Source: Sedimentisphaerales bacterium (GTDB lineage: Bacteria; Planctomycetota; Phycisphaerae; Sedimentisphaerales; Anaerobacaceae). Taken from it: a stretch of 32,675 nucleotides of DNA. The DNA is taken from contig JANQFY010000363.1 of assembly GCA_028277585.1 (NCBI GenBank), positions 1 to 32,675 on the forward strand, given 5' to 3'. Shown piece after piece: positions 7,891 through 16,229 of this stretch. Both the position numbers and the translations under genes were made by a program. The notes under the pieces are model-generated. The model ran no database searches and was not told the origin of the DNA. It saw nothing but the letters and a program-made list of their open reading frames with translations. Position 1 is the first letter of the stretch, and each line of letters starts with the position of its first letter.

Positions 7891-9696
7891 ATGACATCAC
7901 AAGGAAGCCCCAGGAAAACCGTGATCTTCTCGGCATTACTGCTCGCCTTTATGGCGGTCAATCTGGGCGTGGTCAGTTCCGCCCAGGCCGCGAGCGACCC
8001 GATGAAGATGGTCCCGAAGAGTTGCCTGTTCTGCGTGCGGGTCAACAGTCTGGACAACGCCCTGACTCAAACGGACATGTTTCTGGCCGGCGTCTCGCCG
8101 ATCGGCGTTTCCATGCTGGCCAAGGCCCAACTGGGTCAGTTCCTGGGCAGCGCGAACCTCGCGGGCGTGGATACCGCCGGCGGCTTCGCCGTGTTCAGCC
8201 CCCTGCCGGGCGGCGCTCCCGACCCGACGCGCGTCGGGGTGCTGGTTCCAATGACCAGTTACCAGCAGTTCGTCTCGGGCAATACGAATGTCAGCGAGGC
8301 CAACGCCCAGGGCATTTCGCAGATCGGTCCCCCAAGCAGCCCGATGATGTCGGCCATTCAGGTGGGCGACTTCGCACTGGTCAGCCCGGCCGGCAACGAA
8401 GAAGCCCTGGTCCAGGCGAAGACGGCGCTGACTTCCAGCACCGCCGGCCTGGGCGGGTCGCTTGACGCTACGGAACTGAAGCAGTCGTCGGCCGCACCGG
8501 TATGGGCGTACGCCAATATCAAAATGATCGGCCAGATATTTGGTCCCATGATCCAGGCGCAGCTCCAGCAGATCAAGCAGGGCATGGCCGCGATGAGCGC
8601 CCAGGGACAAGACCAGGCGGGTACGGCCCAGGCCGCCGCCGCGATGGACATGTACGGAACCATGCTGGACACCGTGCTGAAAGAGACCAACTTCATCAGC
8701 CTCTCGCTGTTGCCCAGCCCAACAAGCATGCGACTGGGCCTGACCGTCGCGAGCACGCCCGGCACGGAAATGGCGAATATGCTCAAGGGCAGCGCCACCA
8801 AGCAGAGCAACAAGCTCATGGGGTACCTGCAGGACGGCGCCGTGATGAACTTCGCCGGTTCGATGGACGGTCCGTTCTGGGAGAAGTTCAACCAGGCCTA
8901 TATCGACATGATGCCCAAGCTCATGGGGCAGGGCGTCTCGGGCGACGCGCTCGAGCAGATCAAGACGATGGCGACAGACGCGATGGACGCCTTCGCCGGC
9001 CCGATTGCCGGCTCCATGTCGACCAAACCGGGAAGTTCGCCGCCGTTCGAAGTGAAGTACGTCGCGGCCCTGAAGGACGCCCAGAAGCTCCGGCAGGTCA
9101 TGGAGCAGGCGCCGAAGATGATGAAAGAGGGCCCGGTCGCCGACTTCTACAAGAACATGGGCATGAAGGTCTCGTTTGATCTCAAGCAAAAGGCCCAGAC
9201 CCACAAGGGCGTCGCCATCGATGCCATCACCTTCAAGATGGAGGCCACCAATCCGGACTCTGTAGAGGCCCAGCAGATGAAGGCCATGTTCGGCGATGGG
9301 TTCCACGTCAACATAGCGGTCGTGGACAACCTGCTGGTCTACGCCCTGGCCAAGGACGAAGGCGCTGCGGTCCGCGGGATGATCGACAAGGTCAAGGCGG
9401 GCGGCTCATCGTCAATGCCGGCCGAGGTCAAGAGCGCCGCCGACCTGATCCCCGGCGCCGATAAGGCCGACTTCCTCGTGACCATCAACGCCTTGCGGGC
9501 GATGGGCATGGCCGCAGCGATCGCGCCGATCCCCCTCCCGCAAAGCCAAATGCCCAGTCGCAGCAATATGGCGCTGGCCGGCACCGTGGGCGACGGCAAG
9601 CTGAAGATCGACCTGGCCGTTCCCAAGCAGCACGTGCAAGAGATCATGGGTGTGGTTATGCAGATGCAAATGCAGCAGGGTGGGATGCAGCCGTAA
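7891..9696 (+). CDS. Exported protein of unknown function, DUF3352-like
   Basis: A 601-aa protein. The start at 7891 is fixed by AGGAGGT at 7878-7884; the frame also opens at an ATG at 7810 with no ribosome site, and that ATG overlaps the probable promoter (TATACT at 7821-7826, poor -35). Residues of about 1-33 form a signal peptide (hydrophobic ALLLAFMAVNLGVV, cleavage near SSAQAA). The mature protein begins DPMKMVPKSCLFCVRVNSLDNAL, a pattern seen in DUF3352-like exported proteins that I recognise only by resemblance. It is rich in Met, Gln, Ala and Gly, with alternating strands and amphipathic helices, and has no catalytic motif I can identify. It ends in MQMQMQQGGMQP. It is flanked by terminators and is apparently monocistronic. 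Function unknown; a periplasmic or surface location is inferred from the signal peptide. Confidence 0.75.
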   Translation: MTSQGSPRKTVIFSALLLAFMAVNLGVVSSAQAASDPMKMVPKSCLFCVRVNSLDNALTQTDMFLAGVSPIGVSMLAKAQLGQFLGSANLAGVDTAGGFAVFSPLPGGAPDPTRVGVLVPMTSYQQFVSGNTNVSEANAQGISQIGPPSSPMMSAIQVGDFALVSPAGNEEALVQAKTALTSSTAGLGGSLDATELKQSSAAPVWAYANIKMIGQIFGPMIQAQLQQIKQGMAAMSAQGQDQAGTAQAAAAMDMYGTMLDTVLKETNFISLSLLPSPTSMRLGLTVASTPGTEMANMLKGSATKQSNKLMGYLQDGAVMNFAGSMDGPFWEKFNQAYIDMMPKLMGQGVSGDALEQIKTMATDAMDAFAGPIAGSMSTKPGSSPPFEVKYVAALKDAQKLRQVMEQAPKMMKEGPVADFYKNMGMKVSFDLKQKAQTHKGVAIDAITFKMEATNPDSVEAQQMKAMFGDGFHVNIAVVDNLLVYALAKDEGAAVRGMIDKVKAGGSSSMPAEVKSAADLIPGADKADFLVTINALRAMGMAAAIAPIPLPQSQMPSRSNMALAGTVGDGKLKIDLAVPKQHVQEIMGVVMQMQMQQGGMQP

Positions 9697-9727
9697 TAGC
9701 CCACTGGCTCATAAGAGAAGGAATCGA

Positions 9728-9766
9728 ACGGCGCCGCGCTCACCAGATCGCGGCGCCGTCTTCTTT
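9728..9766. terminator. Bidirectional hairpin between convergent genes
   Basis: A perfect 11-bp stem (ACGGCGCCGCG at 9728-9738 with 9749-9759) with a 10-nt loop lies between the convergent 7891 and 9777 genes and is followed on the plus strand by the T-rich CTTCTTTG. It is good for the rightward transcript; the leftward side has no strong T-run. Confidence 0.7.
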
Positions 9767-9776
9767 GTGTCCATCG

Positions 9777-10646
9777 TCAGTCGACACGCTTCAGATCGGC
9801 CAGGGTGATGACCTTTCCTACGCCCACCTCGATATAGCGCGACCCGAAACGCTGGCCGAAGAGCTTACGGGCGCGATCCCCCGAGCAGTGCGTCGGCGCG
9901 ACATAACGGACGCCCAAACGATCCAGCGCCTGTATCACCCGTTCGATCTCCCCCGGCTTCGCCCAGCCCAGATGAAAGCCGCCCATGACCAAGGCGATAT
10001 CCTGCTCGTGCAACGCCTTGACGCGTTCGACCATTTTGACCAAACCAGGATGGGCGCAGCCCGTCACCACCACCAGTCCGACCTCCGTGTGGAGCACCAG
10101 TGCCTGCTCGCAGACCTTCCGGCCCATCGAGCCAGTCGTGAACATGTCCCGGCACATCTGCCGCGGTTGCTCCACTTCGAGAAGCCGGACACCATAGCCC
10201 CGTGCAACCTCCTTGAAGCGGGCGGGAAACGATTTCAGACAATAGAGATCGACATCGGCATGTTGCTGAAGAAACGCGACCAGGCCGCCTGTGTGGTCGG
10301 CGTGGACGTGCGAGAGGAAAATCGTCTCGACGGCATCCGGCTCGATGTTGAGCCTGGTCATATTCCGCAGCAACAGAGCCCCGTTGCTCCCCGTGTCGAA
10401 GAGAATGCGCTGCTCGGGGCCGGTTACATAGGCGGCAAACCCCCAGGCCGTTTCCATCGCGTCACTGCATCGATAGTTGTCTTGAACGATCCGAATCGTC
10501 AGCTCCTTGAGAACCGGCGTCTCGGCCTGACTCGAGTCCTTCTCACCCACGTCAACACCTCCCTGCTCGGGCGAGCCCACAACGATGCCGCCGAGAATGA
10601 CCATGACGATCGTGACGGCCCAATTAATTCGGTGCGCCTTTAACAT
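9777..10646 (-). CDS. Metallo-beta-lactamase-fold hydrolase (COG1237-like), exported or anchored
   Basis: A 289-aa protein. Residues of about 8-25 are hydrophobic (WAVTIVMVILGGIVV), giving a signal peptide or N-terminal anchor. From residue 48 the sequence follows the MBL fold: DNYRC, ILFDTGSNGALLLRNM, then the metal-binding motif SHVHADHTGG with His113, His115, Asp117 and His118. Further metal ligands are likely in TGCAHPG, GGFHLG and PTHCSGD. The overall pattern, including the ending VGVGKVI, fits the COG1237 group related to the archaeal dihydropterin-phosphate (RFA-P) synthase-like proteins. Bacterial members have no agreed function, and an exported copy makes the archaeal reaction unlikely. 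It converges on the 7891 gene and diverges from the 10825 isomerase. A candidate promoter lies at 10679-10708. Confidence 0.87.
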   Translation of the reverse strand: MLKAHRINWAVTIVMVILGGIVVGSPEQGGVDVGEKDSSQAETPVLKELTIRIVQDNYRCSDAMETAWGFAAYVTGPEQRILFDTGSNGALLLRNMTRLNIEPDAVETIFLSHVHADHTGGLVAFLQQHADVDLYCLKSFPARFKEVARGYGVRLLEVEQPRQMCRDMFTTGSMGRKVCEQALVLHTEVGLVVVTGCAHPGLVKMVERVKALHEQDIALVMGGFHLGWAKPGEIERVIQALDRLGVRYVAPTHCSGDRARKLFGQRFGSRYIEVGVGKVITLADLKRVD

Positions 10647-10678
10647 GTTCCATCCCCAACTGTTTCGGTCTGGGCGGC

Positions 10679-10708
10679 ATTATATATGATGGAACCCCGC
10701 GAGGGCAA
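10679..10708 (-). promoter_or_regulatory. Sigma70-like promoter for the MBL-fold gene
   Basis: Read leftward: TTGCCC at 10708-10703, an 18-base spacer and a perfect TATAAT at 10684-10679, about 33 bases before the start codon at 10646. It lies in the divergent intergenic region. Confidence 0.5.
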
Positions 10709-10824
10709 CGCCGGGCCCAGAACGAGCTTGCCAGAGACGAATCGCCCTGCTAGTCTGAGACAATAGAATCGCCTCCACTGCCGAGGCGCACGATTGCAGA
10801 GAGGATACCCGGGAGAAGCGACAG

Positions 10825-11709
10825 ATGAACCATGCACTCGACCGACGCGACGTACTGAAGCTACTGGGGGTGGCGACCGCGACGAGTTGCCTGCCGACAG
10901 CCGGGGCCGACCAGGCGGACGAACCGCCTCGCTGGCGCATGCGACTGTCCACCTCTTCCATTCACTTCATGGGACTGCCCATCGAGCAGGCCTGTGCCCG
11001 CATCGCCCAACTCGGCTTCGAGGCGATCGATATTTGGTCCGCCCACGACAACTGCCCTCACCTGGACGACGTGGCGAAGCGCCTGAAAGGCGAAGGACTG
11101 CGCGAACTGCTGGTTCAGCACAAACTGAAGCTGTTCGCTTTCAGCGTCTACCGCGGAGGGTACGCCCGCTACGCCAAGCTGCTGGGCGCCGCCGGGGGAG
11201 GGGTCGCCATCCAGGGCAGTACGGGGCCGTGCAAGCCGGAAGAACTGAGCCAGACGATGCGTCGTTATATCGAGAGCCTCAAACCGCTGATCGAACTGGC
11301 CGAGAAGCACGACTCCTACCTCGCCATTGAGAACCATGGACATAACCTGCTGAACTCGCTCGATTCCCTTAAGGCGTTCGTCGAAACCAACACGTCGCCC
11401 CGGTTGGGGATCGCGCTGGCCCCCTACCACATTCAGGCCCTCAAGGCATCGGTCCCCGAGGCCATTCGGATCTGTGGGAAGCAGCTGTTCTTCTTCTACG
11501 CCTGGCAGAAGCAAGAAGGGGCCAAACAGCTCCCGGGCATCGGTTCGACCGATATGGCCCCCTGGATCGAGGCGCTCGCGCGAGTGCGCTATCGCGGGTA
11601 CGTCAATCCCTTCATGCACGGTCATCCGGAGCCAGAAATCATGGCCGCTCATCTGGCCCGGGCGCGTGATTATCTGACGAAATGCCGCGCCGGCCTTGAA
11701 GGTGTGTGA
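10825..11709 (+). CDS. Tat-exported sugar phosphate isomerase/epimerase-like TIM barrel
   Basis: A 294-aa protein. The N-terminus DRRDVLKLLGVATATSC carries the twin-arginine motif and a short hydrophobic stretch, so folded export by Tat is likely. Residues of about 40-290 fit the xylose-isomerase-like/AP-endonuclease-2 TIM-barrel family, with RLSTSSIHFMGLPIEQACARI at the first strand, GFEAIDIWSAHDNC, the metal-site strand LAIENHGHNLLNS and the C-terminal YVNPFMHGHPEPE. Members isomerise or epimerise sugars or act on inositol-like substrates; the exact substrate cannot be assigned. GGGAGAAG before the ATG at 10825 is an adequate ribosome site. It is transcribed away from the MBL-fold gene and followed by a long non-coding stretch. 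Its neighbourhood of sulfatase and exported glycoside hydrolases suggests a role in periplasmic sugar processing (inference). Confidence 0.85.
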   Translation: MNHALDRRDVLKLLGVATATSCLPTAGADQADEPPRWRMRLSTSSIHFMGLPIEQACARIAQLGFEAIDIWSAHDNCPHLDDVAKRLKGEGLRELLVQHKLKLFAFSVYRGGYARYAKLLGAAGGGVAIQGSTGPCKPEELSQTMRRYIESLKPLIELAEKHDSYLAIENHGHNLLNSLDSLKAFVETNTSPRLGIALAPYHIQALKASVPEAIRICGKQLFFFYAWQKQEGAKQLPGIGSTDMAPWIEALARVRYRGYVNPFMHGHPEPEIMAAHLARARDYLTKCRAGLEGV

Positions 11710-11806
11710 ACCAGCGAACGTCTCTGCCGACGCGAGTCACTCCGACCAAAGACACCACGGCGCTTGCGGTTCGTCTCCCCATGAAGCCCCCAGAATCCCC
11801 CGCCAA

Positions 11807-11820
11807 AAAATACGTATTTT
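11807..11820. promoter_or_regulatory. Perfect 14-bp AT-rich palindrome (operator-like)
   Basis: AAAATACGTATTTT is fully self-complementary and sits in otherwise GC-rich DNA, just upstream of a weak promoter-like pair (TTGAAC at 11827, CATACT at 11850, 17-base spacer). A dimeric regulator site is plausible but unproven. Confidence 0.35.
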
Positions 11821-12142
11821 CCACAATTGAACTCGGTCAGGCGATTCGTCATACTTGGGTCATTGGAAGCGCCATCTGGCGCGAGGCATCGAAAAGGACG
11901 GCGACGCTATATCCGAGAGACCGGAGCGCGGCGGATGTCTAATAATCCGTCGGCACCGGGCTATGAAAGGCGGGGGCGTTTGCGGGGACCCGAGGCACCG
12001 CTTGCGGACTAACCGAGACGCCTCTCTTTTCTTTCAGCGTTCCGAAAACGACGCTGAAACCGCCGATTTCTCAGCCCATTTCCGCCCATTTCGGGAAAAC
12101 CACTCATCAATACTGATGATGCGAATTACGTAGTTGCCACAA

Positions 12143-12172
12143 TTGACACAATCACCGGACCCACCATAGAAT
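12143..12172 (+). promoter_or_regulatory. Near-consensus promoter with no obvious gene downstream
   Basis: TTGACA at 12143-12148 (perfect), an 18-base spacer and TAGAAT at 12167-12172 (5 of 6). A second TTGACA starts at 12172. Nothing longer than about 40 codons follows before the convergent sulfatase at 12471, so a small RNA or a transcript antisense to the sulfatase is the likely product. Confidence 0.45.
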
Positions 12173-12470
12173 TGACAGTTGAGCTGCAAGTGCAAAATGA
12201 TTCCCTGTGATCAGTTTTTCAACGGACTGAAAATCGAGGCACTTGTCAGCGGGGAGACAAGGGTGATGAAACAGTCACTGCTTTACCACTCCTCTGTCTC
12301 CCATTTTCTTTGACGCAAACGGATGCCGCCGATCGCTGGAGACCGAGGCATTCGCGGAAAGAATATGGGAGTAGACGGAAACGCGGATCGGGGAAGTCTC
12401 CCTGGGCCCGAAACGTCAATGTTTGGGCCAAAGTCAGATGCATTGTTCTCTGCCGCCCGCCCGACATCGC

Positions 12471-14009
12471 TCAGGCGGACGGTCCGGTTGTATCGCTGTA
12501 TTGGGCCCTGAGATGCGCCAGTTCGGCCTTCAGCTTGGCAACCACCCGGGCATACTTCGGATCGTCATAGACGCTGCGCAATTCCTGCGGATCCTTCTTC
12601 AGATCGTACAACTCCCACTCGTTGATATCGTGATAGAAGTGGATGAGTTTGTACCGTTTTGTGCGAACGCCATAGTGCCGTTTGACGCTGTGTGCCCCCG
12701 GGTACTCGTAGTAGTGGTAGTACATCGAGGTGCGCCAGTCTTTCGGCGTCCGGCCGCGAAGGACCGATCGCAGGGAACGGCCCTGCATGTCGGCCGGGAC
12801 AGGCACGCCGGCATAATCCAGAAAGGTCTCTCCGAAGTCCAGATTCAGAGCGATTTCGTCACTCACTGAGCCGGGTCGGACTTCTCTCGGATAGCGCACC
12901 AACAACGGCATGCGCAGTGACTCTTCGTACATGAACCGCTTGTCGAACCAACCGTGATCACCCAGATAAAAGCCCTGATCGGACGTGTAGACCACGACCG
13001 TGTCCTGAGCCAGGCCCGACTCGTCGAGGTAGTCAAGCAACCGCCCCACGTTGTCGTCCACCGATGCGACACAACGCAGGTAGTCCTTCAGGTAGCGCTG
13101 GTACTTCCAACGAATCAGATCCTTGCCCTGTAGATCGGCCCTCATGAAGGCCTCGTTCTTCGGCCCATACGCCGCGTCCCACTTGGCCTTCTGCTCGGGC
13201 GTCAGCCGCTTCATCGGGGTCAACTTCAAGTCGTTCAGGTTCATCGTCTTCTCGAGACTCATGTTCTGCTCTTTGGCGGCGCGACCCCTTCCGGCGTAAT
13301 CGTCAAAGAGTGTGTCGGGTTCGGGAATCGTCGTGTCATCGTACATCGTCAAATGGTCGGGGCCCGGCTCCCAGCGTCGATGCGGCGCCTTGTGATGGTA
13401 CATCAGACAGAAGGGTTTCTCGCCGGTCCGTTCCTTGAGCCAAGTGAGGGAATGATCGGTGATGATGTCGGTGACGTAGCCAGTGAAGTTCTTGCGCTGG
13501 CCCATCTCGATCATGACCGGGTTGTAGTACGCCCCCTGGCCGGGCAAGACATTCCAATAGTCGAAGCCGGTCGGATCGGTCTTGAGGTGCCACTTGCCGA
13601 TCATCGCGGTCTCGTAGCCCGCCTGCTGCAAGAGTTTGGGGAACGTCTGTTGGGATCCGTCAAACTTCTGGCGGTTGTCCTTGACCCCGTTGATGTGACT
13701 GTATTTGCCCGTGAGGATCACAGCGCGACACGGGGCGCAAATCGAATTGGTGCAGAAGGCGTTTTCGAAGCGCATTCCCCCTCGGGCAATCCGATCCAGA
13801 TTGGGAGTCTGGTTAATCTTGCTTCCGTAGCAACTCATCGCATGGGAAGCGTGGTCATCGGTCATGATGAAGATGATGTTCGGACGCTTGTGCGTGCGAC
13901 TCCGCGTCCGGCCCAGCCCCGCGCATCCGGCCCCCATAGACAGACCCGCGATCGAGCCAGCCGCCAACCCCGCCGCCTTGAGAAATTCCCGCCTGGTCGT
14001 TCCCTGCAT
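12471..14009 (-). CDS. Tat-exported type I sulfatase (Cys-type)
   Basis: A 512-aa protein. The start at 14009 has AAGGAGT five bases upstream, whereas the longer frame to 14066 has none. The N-terminus [16 protein letters not shown] is a twin-arginine signal, and GAGC at residues 26-29 could be a lipobox. Residues 43-510 follow the alkaline-phosphatase/sulfatase fold: [11 protein letters not shown] gives calcium ligands Asp51 and Asp52, and [11 protein letters not shown] is the C-X-P-X-R motif with Cys91 as the residue converted to formylglycine. GKWHL and [16 protein letters not shown] are the other active-site strands. It removes sulfate from carbohydrate or other sulfate esters in the envelope; the substrate cannot be read from the sequence. 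A maturase (FGE or anSME) must act in the cytoplasm before Tat export, and none is visible here. It diverges from the permease-EIIA gene. Confidence 0.93.
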   Translation of the reverse strand: MQGTTRREFLKAAGLAAGSIAGLSMGAGCAGLGRTRSRTHKRPNIIFIMTDDHASHAMSCYGSKINQTPNLDRIARGGMRFENAFCTNSICAPCRAVILTGKYSHINGVKDNRQKFDGSQQTFPKLLQQAGYETAMIGKWHLKTDPTGFDYWNVLPGQGAYYNPVMIEMGQRKNFTGYVTDIITDHSLTWLKERTGEKPFCLMYHHKAPHRRWEPGPDHLTMYDDTTIPEPDTLFDDYAGRGRAAKEQNMSLEKTMNLNDLKLTPMKRLTPEQKAKWDAAYGPKNEAFMRADLQGKDLIRWKYQRYLKDYLRCVASVDDNVGRLLDYLDESGLAQDTVVVYTSDQGFYLGDHGWFDKRFMYEESLRMPLLVRYPREVRPGSVSDEIALNLDFGETFLDYAGVPVPADMQGRSLRSVLRGRTPKDWRTSMYYHYYEYPGAHSVKRHYGVRTKRYKLIHFYHDINEWELYDLKKDPQELRSVYDDPKYARVVAKLKAELAHLRAQYSDTTGPSA

Positions 14010-14073
14010 GATGACTCCTTTCCAACTGCACTGGACATCTCCGTGGAGACCATGGACCCATGACAACGTCGCG

Positions 14074-14082
14074 AGTATACCA
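14074..14082 (-). promoter_or_regulatory. Extended -10 promoter for the sulfatase gene
   Basis: Read leftward, TGGTATACT ends at 14074 and forms an extended -10 box, 65 bases before the start at 14009. The -35 box at a 17-base spacing is poor (TTTCGA), as is common for extended -10 promoters. Confidence 0.4.
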
Positions 14083-14177
14083 CGCTCAATGCGGATTCGA
14101 AACCGTCAAGGCGCCGCGACCCGCTGCGGCAATCCTCCCCGCCCAGGGATATCGCTTCCCCCAACGCGGTTTGTCGC

Positions 14178-14183
14178 TATAAT
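14178..14183 (+). promoter_or_regulatory. -10 box for the permease-EIIA gene
   Basis: A perfect TATAAT in the context CGCTATAAT, the same context as the -10 at 6994. It is 78 bases ahead of the start at 14261. I see no good -35 box. Confidence 0.4.
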
Positions 14184-14260
14184 ATCGCGGCATTGAAGGG
14201 GCACGTCGGTGGGAATGGGCGTGCGTCCCGCGAAAGAGCCGCAAACAAGGAATCTGAATC

Positions 14261-16144
14261 TTGACGCAATTGCGAAAACAACTCGGCGCCCTGGACGTCT
14301 TCGCCGTCGCGGCCGGCGCCATGATCAGTTCAGGACTCTTCATTCTGCCGGCCATCGCCTACGCCAAAGCCGGACCGGCCGTGATCGTGTCCTATCTCCT
14401 GGCCTCGCTACTGATCATTCCCAGCGTACTCAGCAAGGCGGAACTGGCTACGGCGATGCCGAGAGCCGGCGGCACCTATTTTTACGTTGAGCGGAGCTTC
14501 GGTCCCATCTTCGGCCTGTTTACGGGGCTGGCCAACTGGTTTTCCCTGGCCCTGAAGAGCGCCTTTGCTATCGTGGGTATGGCGATCCTGATCAAACTCG
14601 TCGCCGGGGAGATGCTCGACCTCCAGTTCACTTCGGTCCGCCTCAAGATCATCGCCGTGGCGTGCTGCGCAATGTTCACTACGCTAAATATCGTCAGCGT
14701 CAAACACACCAGTCGACTCCAGGTCGTCCTGGTGGCGGCGCTCCTGGGCGTCCTCGTTGTATTCATCCTGGCCGGCGCCGGCGCGATCAATCTGACTCAC
14801 TACGAGGGGTTCATGGACCAGGGCTGGTCCGCCGTCCTCACAACCGCCGGTCTGGCGTTCGTGAGTTTCGGCGGTCTGACCAAGGTCGCCAGCATCGCCG
14901 AGGAAGTGCGCCACCCCGGAAAGAATCTGCCGCTTGGCATGATGCTCGCCTGGTTCGTCGTGACCCTGCTCTATTTCGGCGTCGTCAGCATAACGGTCGG
15001 AACGGTGGATGGTCAGGAGTTGCCAGTCAGTCTGCTTCCGGTTTCCCTGGCGGCCCGCAAAACGATGGGAACGATCGGGTACACGCTCTTGTCCCTGGCC
15101 GCCATGGCCGCCTTTGTCACCACCGCCAACGGCGGCATCCTCGCCGCCTCCCGATCCCCGATGGCCATGAGCCGCGACCAGTTGCTGCCGCTGTTCCTGG
15201 CCCGCGTGAACAAGCGCTTCAACACGCCCCACAGCGGTGTCTTGTTCACCGGCGCTTTCATGATCGCCGCTATCGTCTTCCTCGACATCGAAGCGTTGGT
15301 GAAAACCGCTTCGACCCTGATGATCATTCTCTTCACCCTGGACAACGCCAGCGTCATCATCATGCGGGAGAGCAAGATTCAGAGCTATCGCCCCTCGTTC
15401 AAATCGCCTCTGTATCCCTATCTCCACATCTTCGCCGTCCTCGCGTATGCAACGCTCATCATCGACATGGGAATCATCCCCCTGTCCGTCTCGGCCGGCT
15501 TCGTGGTCCTCAGCGCCGCGTGGTATCGCTTCTACGTCTCCAAGCGAGCGCGGCGCGCCTCGGCGGTTATGCACATTGTCGAACGCGTGACCGACAAAGC
15601 GATCAAGACCGTCACCCTCGAAAACGAACTGCGGGATATCCTGATCGAAAGAGACAACATCATTGAAGATCGCTTCGATCAACTGATCCGGAACTGCGAG
15701 ATCCTGGACGTGGCGGATCAGCAGGATGCCGACGTTGTGCTGCGTCAGGCGGCGACTCTCCTGTCCGGCAGGCTATGGCTTGATGAATATGTTCTCTTCG
15801 AGAAATTCCTGCAACGAGAGAAGGAAAGCAGCACGGTCATCCAACCGGGCCTGGCGATCCCCCACATCATCATCGAGGGTGAAAACAAATTCGATGTGCT
15901 GCTCGTGCGCGCCCGGGACGGCATCCGATTCTCGCGCGCCCCGGATCCGGTCAAAGTCATGTTCATCCTGGCCGGCACCAAGGACCAGCGGAACTACCAC
16001 CTCAGGGCGTTGATGGCGATCGCGCAAATCGTTCAGGAGAAACGCTTTGAGGAGAAATGGCTGGCCGCCCGGGACGCCGAGGGCCTGCGCAACCTCATCC
16101 TGCTGTCCACCCGACAGCGCGACCAGGATTCGCGCGCCGGATAG
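14261..16144 (+). CDS. APC-type permease fused to a PTS EIIA (type 2) domain
   Basis: A 627-aa protein beginning at TTG 14261, with AAGGAA at 14247-14252 eight bases upstream; no ATG gives a full first helix. Residues of about 5-430 form an APC-superfamily transporter with about 12 membrane helices: GALDVFAVAAGAMISSGLF is the conserved unwound first helix, followed by MPRAGGTYFYVERSFGP and FVSFGGLTKVASIAEEVRHPG. Residues of about 435-475 form a basic/acidic linker. Residues of about 475-620 match the PTS EIIA type 2 (PtsN/mannitol) fold, with VIQPGLAIPHIII placing the phosphorylatable histidine at His535. The permease part probably imports amino acids or similar solutes. The EIIA part, on the cytoplasmic side, may gate transport in response to phosphorelay state, since no EIIB/EIIC partner is present. 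Similar fusions exist in some bacteria, but their regulation is not established to my knowledge. Confidence 0.87.
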   Translation: MTQLRKQLGALDVFAVAAGAMISSGLFILPAIAYAKAGPAVIVSYLLASLLIIPSVLSKAELATAMPRAGGTYFYVERSFGPIFGLFTGLANWFSLALKSAFAIVGMAILIKLVAGEMLDLQFTSVRLKIIAVACCAMFTTLNIVSVKHTSRLQVVLVAALLGVLVVFILAGAGAINLTHYEGFMDQGWSAVLTTAGLAFVSFGGLTKVASIAEEVRHPGKNLPLGMMLAWFVVTLLYFGVVSITVGTVDGQELPVSLLPVSLAARKTMGTIGYTLLSLAAMAAFVTTANGGILAASRSPMAMSRDQLLPLFLARVNKRFNTPHSGVLFTGAFMIAAIVFLDIEALVKTASTLMIILFTLDNASVIIMRESKIQSYRPSFKSPLYPYLHIFAVLAYATLIIDMGIIPLSVSAGFVVLSAAWYRFYVSKRARRASAVMHIVERVTDKAIKTVTLENELRDILIERDNIIEDRFDQLIRNCEILDVADQQDADVVLRQAATLLSGRLWLDEYVLFEKFLQREKESSTVIQPGLAIPHIIIEGENKFDVLLVRARDGIRFSRAPDPVKVMFILAGTKDQRNYHLRALMAIAQIVQEKRFEEKWLAARDAEGLRNLILLSTRQRDQDSRAG

Positions 16145-16192
16145 CGCCGGCAATCCGGTTCGGCCCCGTCTGCATCCAACCACGAGATTCGC

Positions 16193-16220
16193 TTGAACTA
16201 GCTGAACCGTCCGGTATAAT
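16193..16220 (+). promoter_or_regulatory. Sigma70-like promoter for the thiC leader
   Basis: TTGAAC at 16193-16198, a 16-base spacer and a perfect TATAAT at 16215-16220, ending about 10 bases before the riboswitch P1 stem. Transcription would start at about 16227. Confidence 0.7.
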
Positions 16221-16229
16221 GGGACCGGT

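Larger units (their letters stand above)
11710..12470. other. 761-bp non-coding stretch with palindromes, hairpins and a promoter
   Basis: No convincing protein gene lies between the isomerase stop and the sulfatase stop. It holds several small structures: a perfect 14-bp AT palindrome AAAATACGTATTTT (11807-11820), a GC palindrome GCGCCATCTGGCGC (11869-11882), an inverted repeat TTTCAGCGT/ACGCTGAAA with a 10-nt loop (12032-12059), the decamer CCACAATTGA twice (11821-11830 and 12137-12146), AATTGACA twice (12141-12148, 12170-12177), a near-consensus promoter (12143-12172), and a bulged hairpin (12405-12429). The promoter points right, towards the 3' end of the oppositely oriented sulfatase, so it may drive a small or antisense RNA. 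No known RNA family is recognised. Confidence 0.6.

Noticed and set aside
12197..12313. A 38-codon frame (MIPCDQFFNGLKIEALV...) downstream of the 12143 promoter
   Set aside because: There is no ribosome site and no recognisable family. A non-coding transcript is at least as likely, so it is not listed as a gene.
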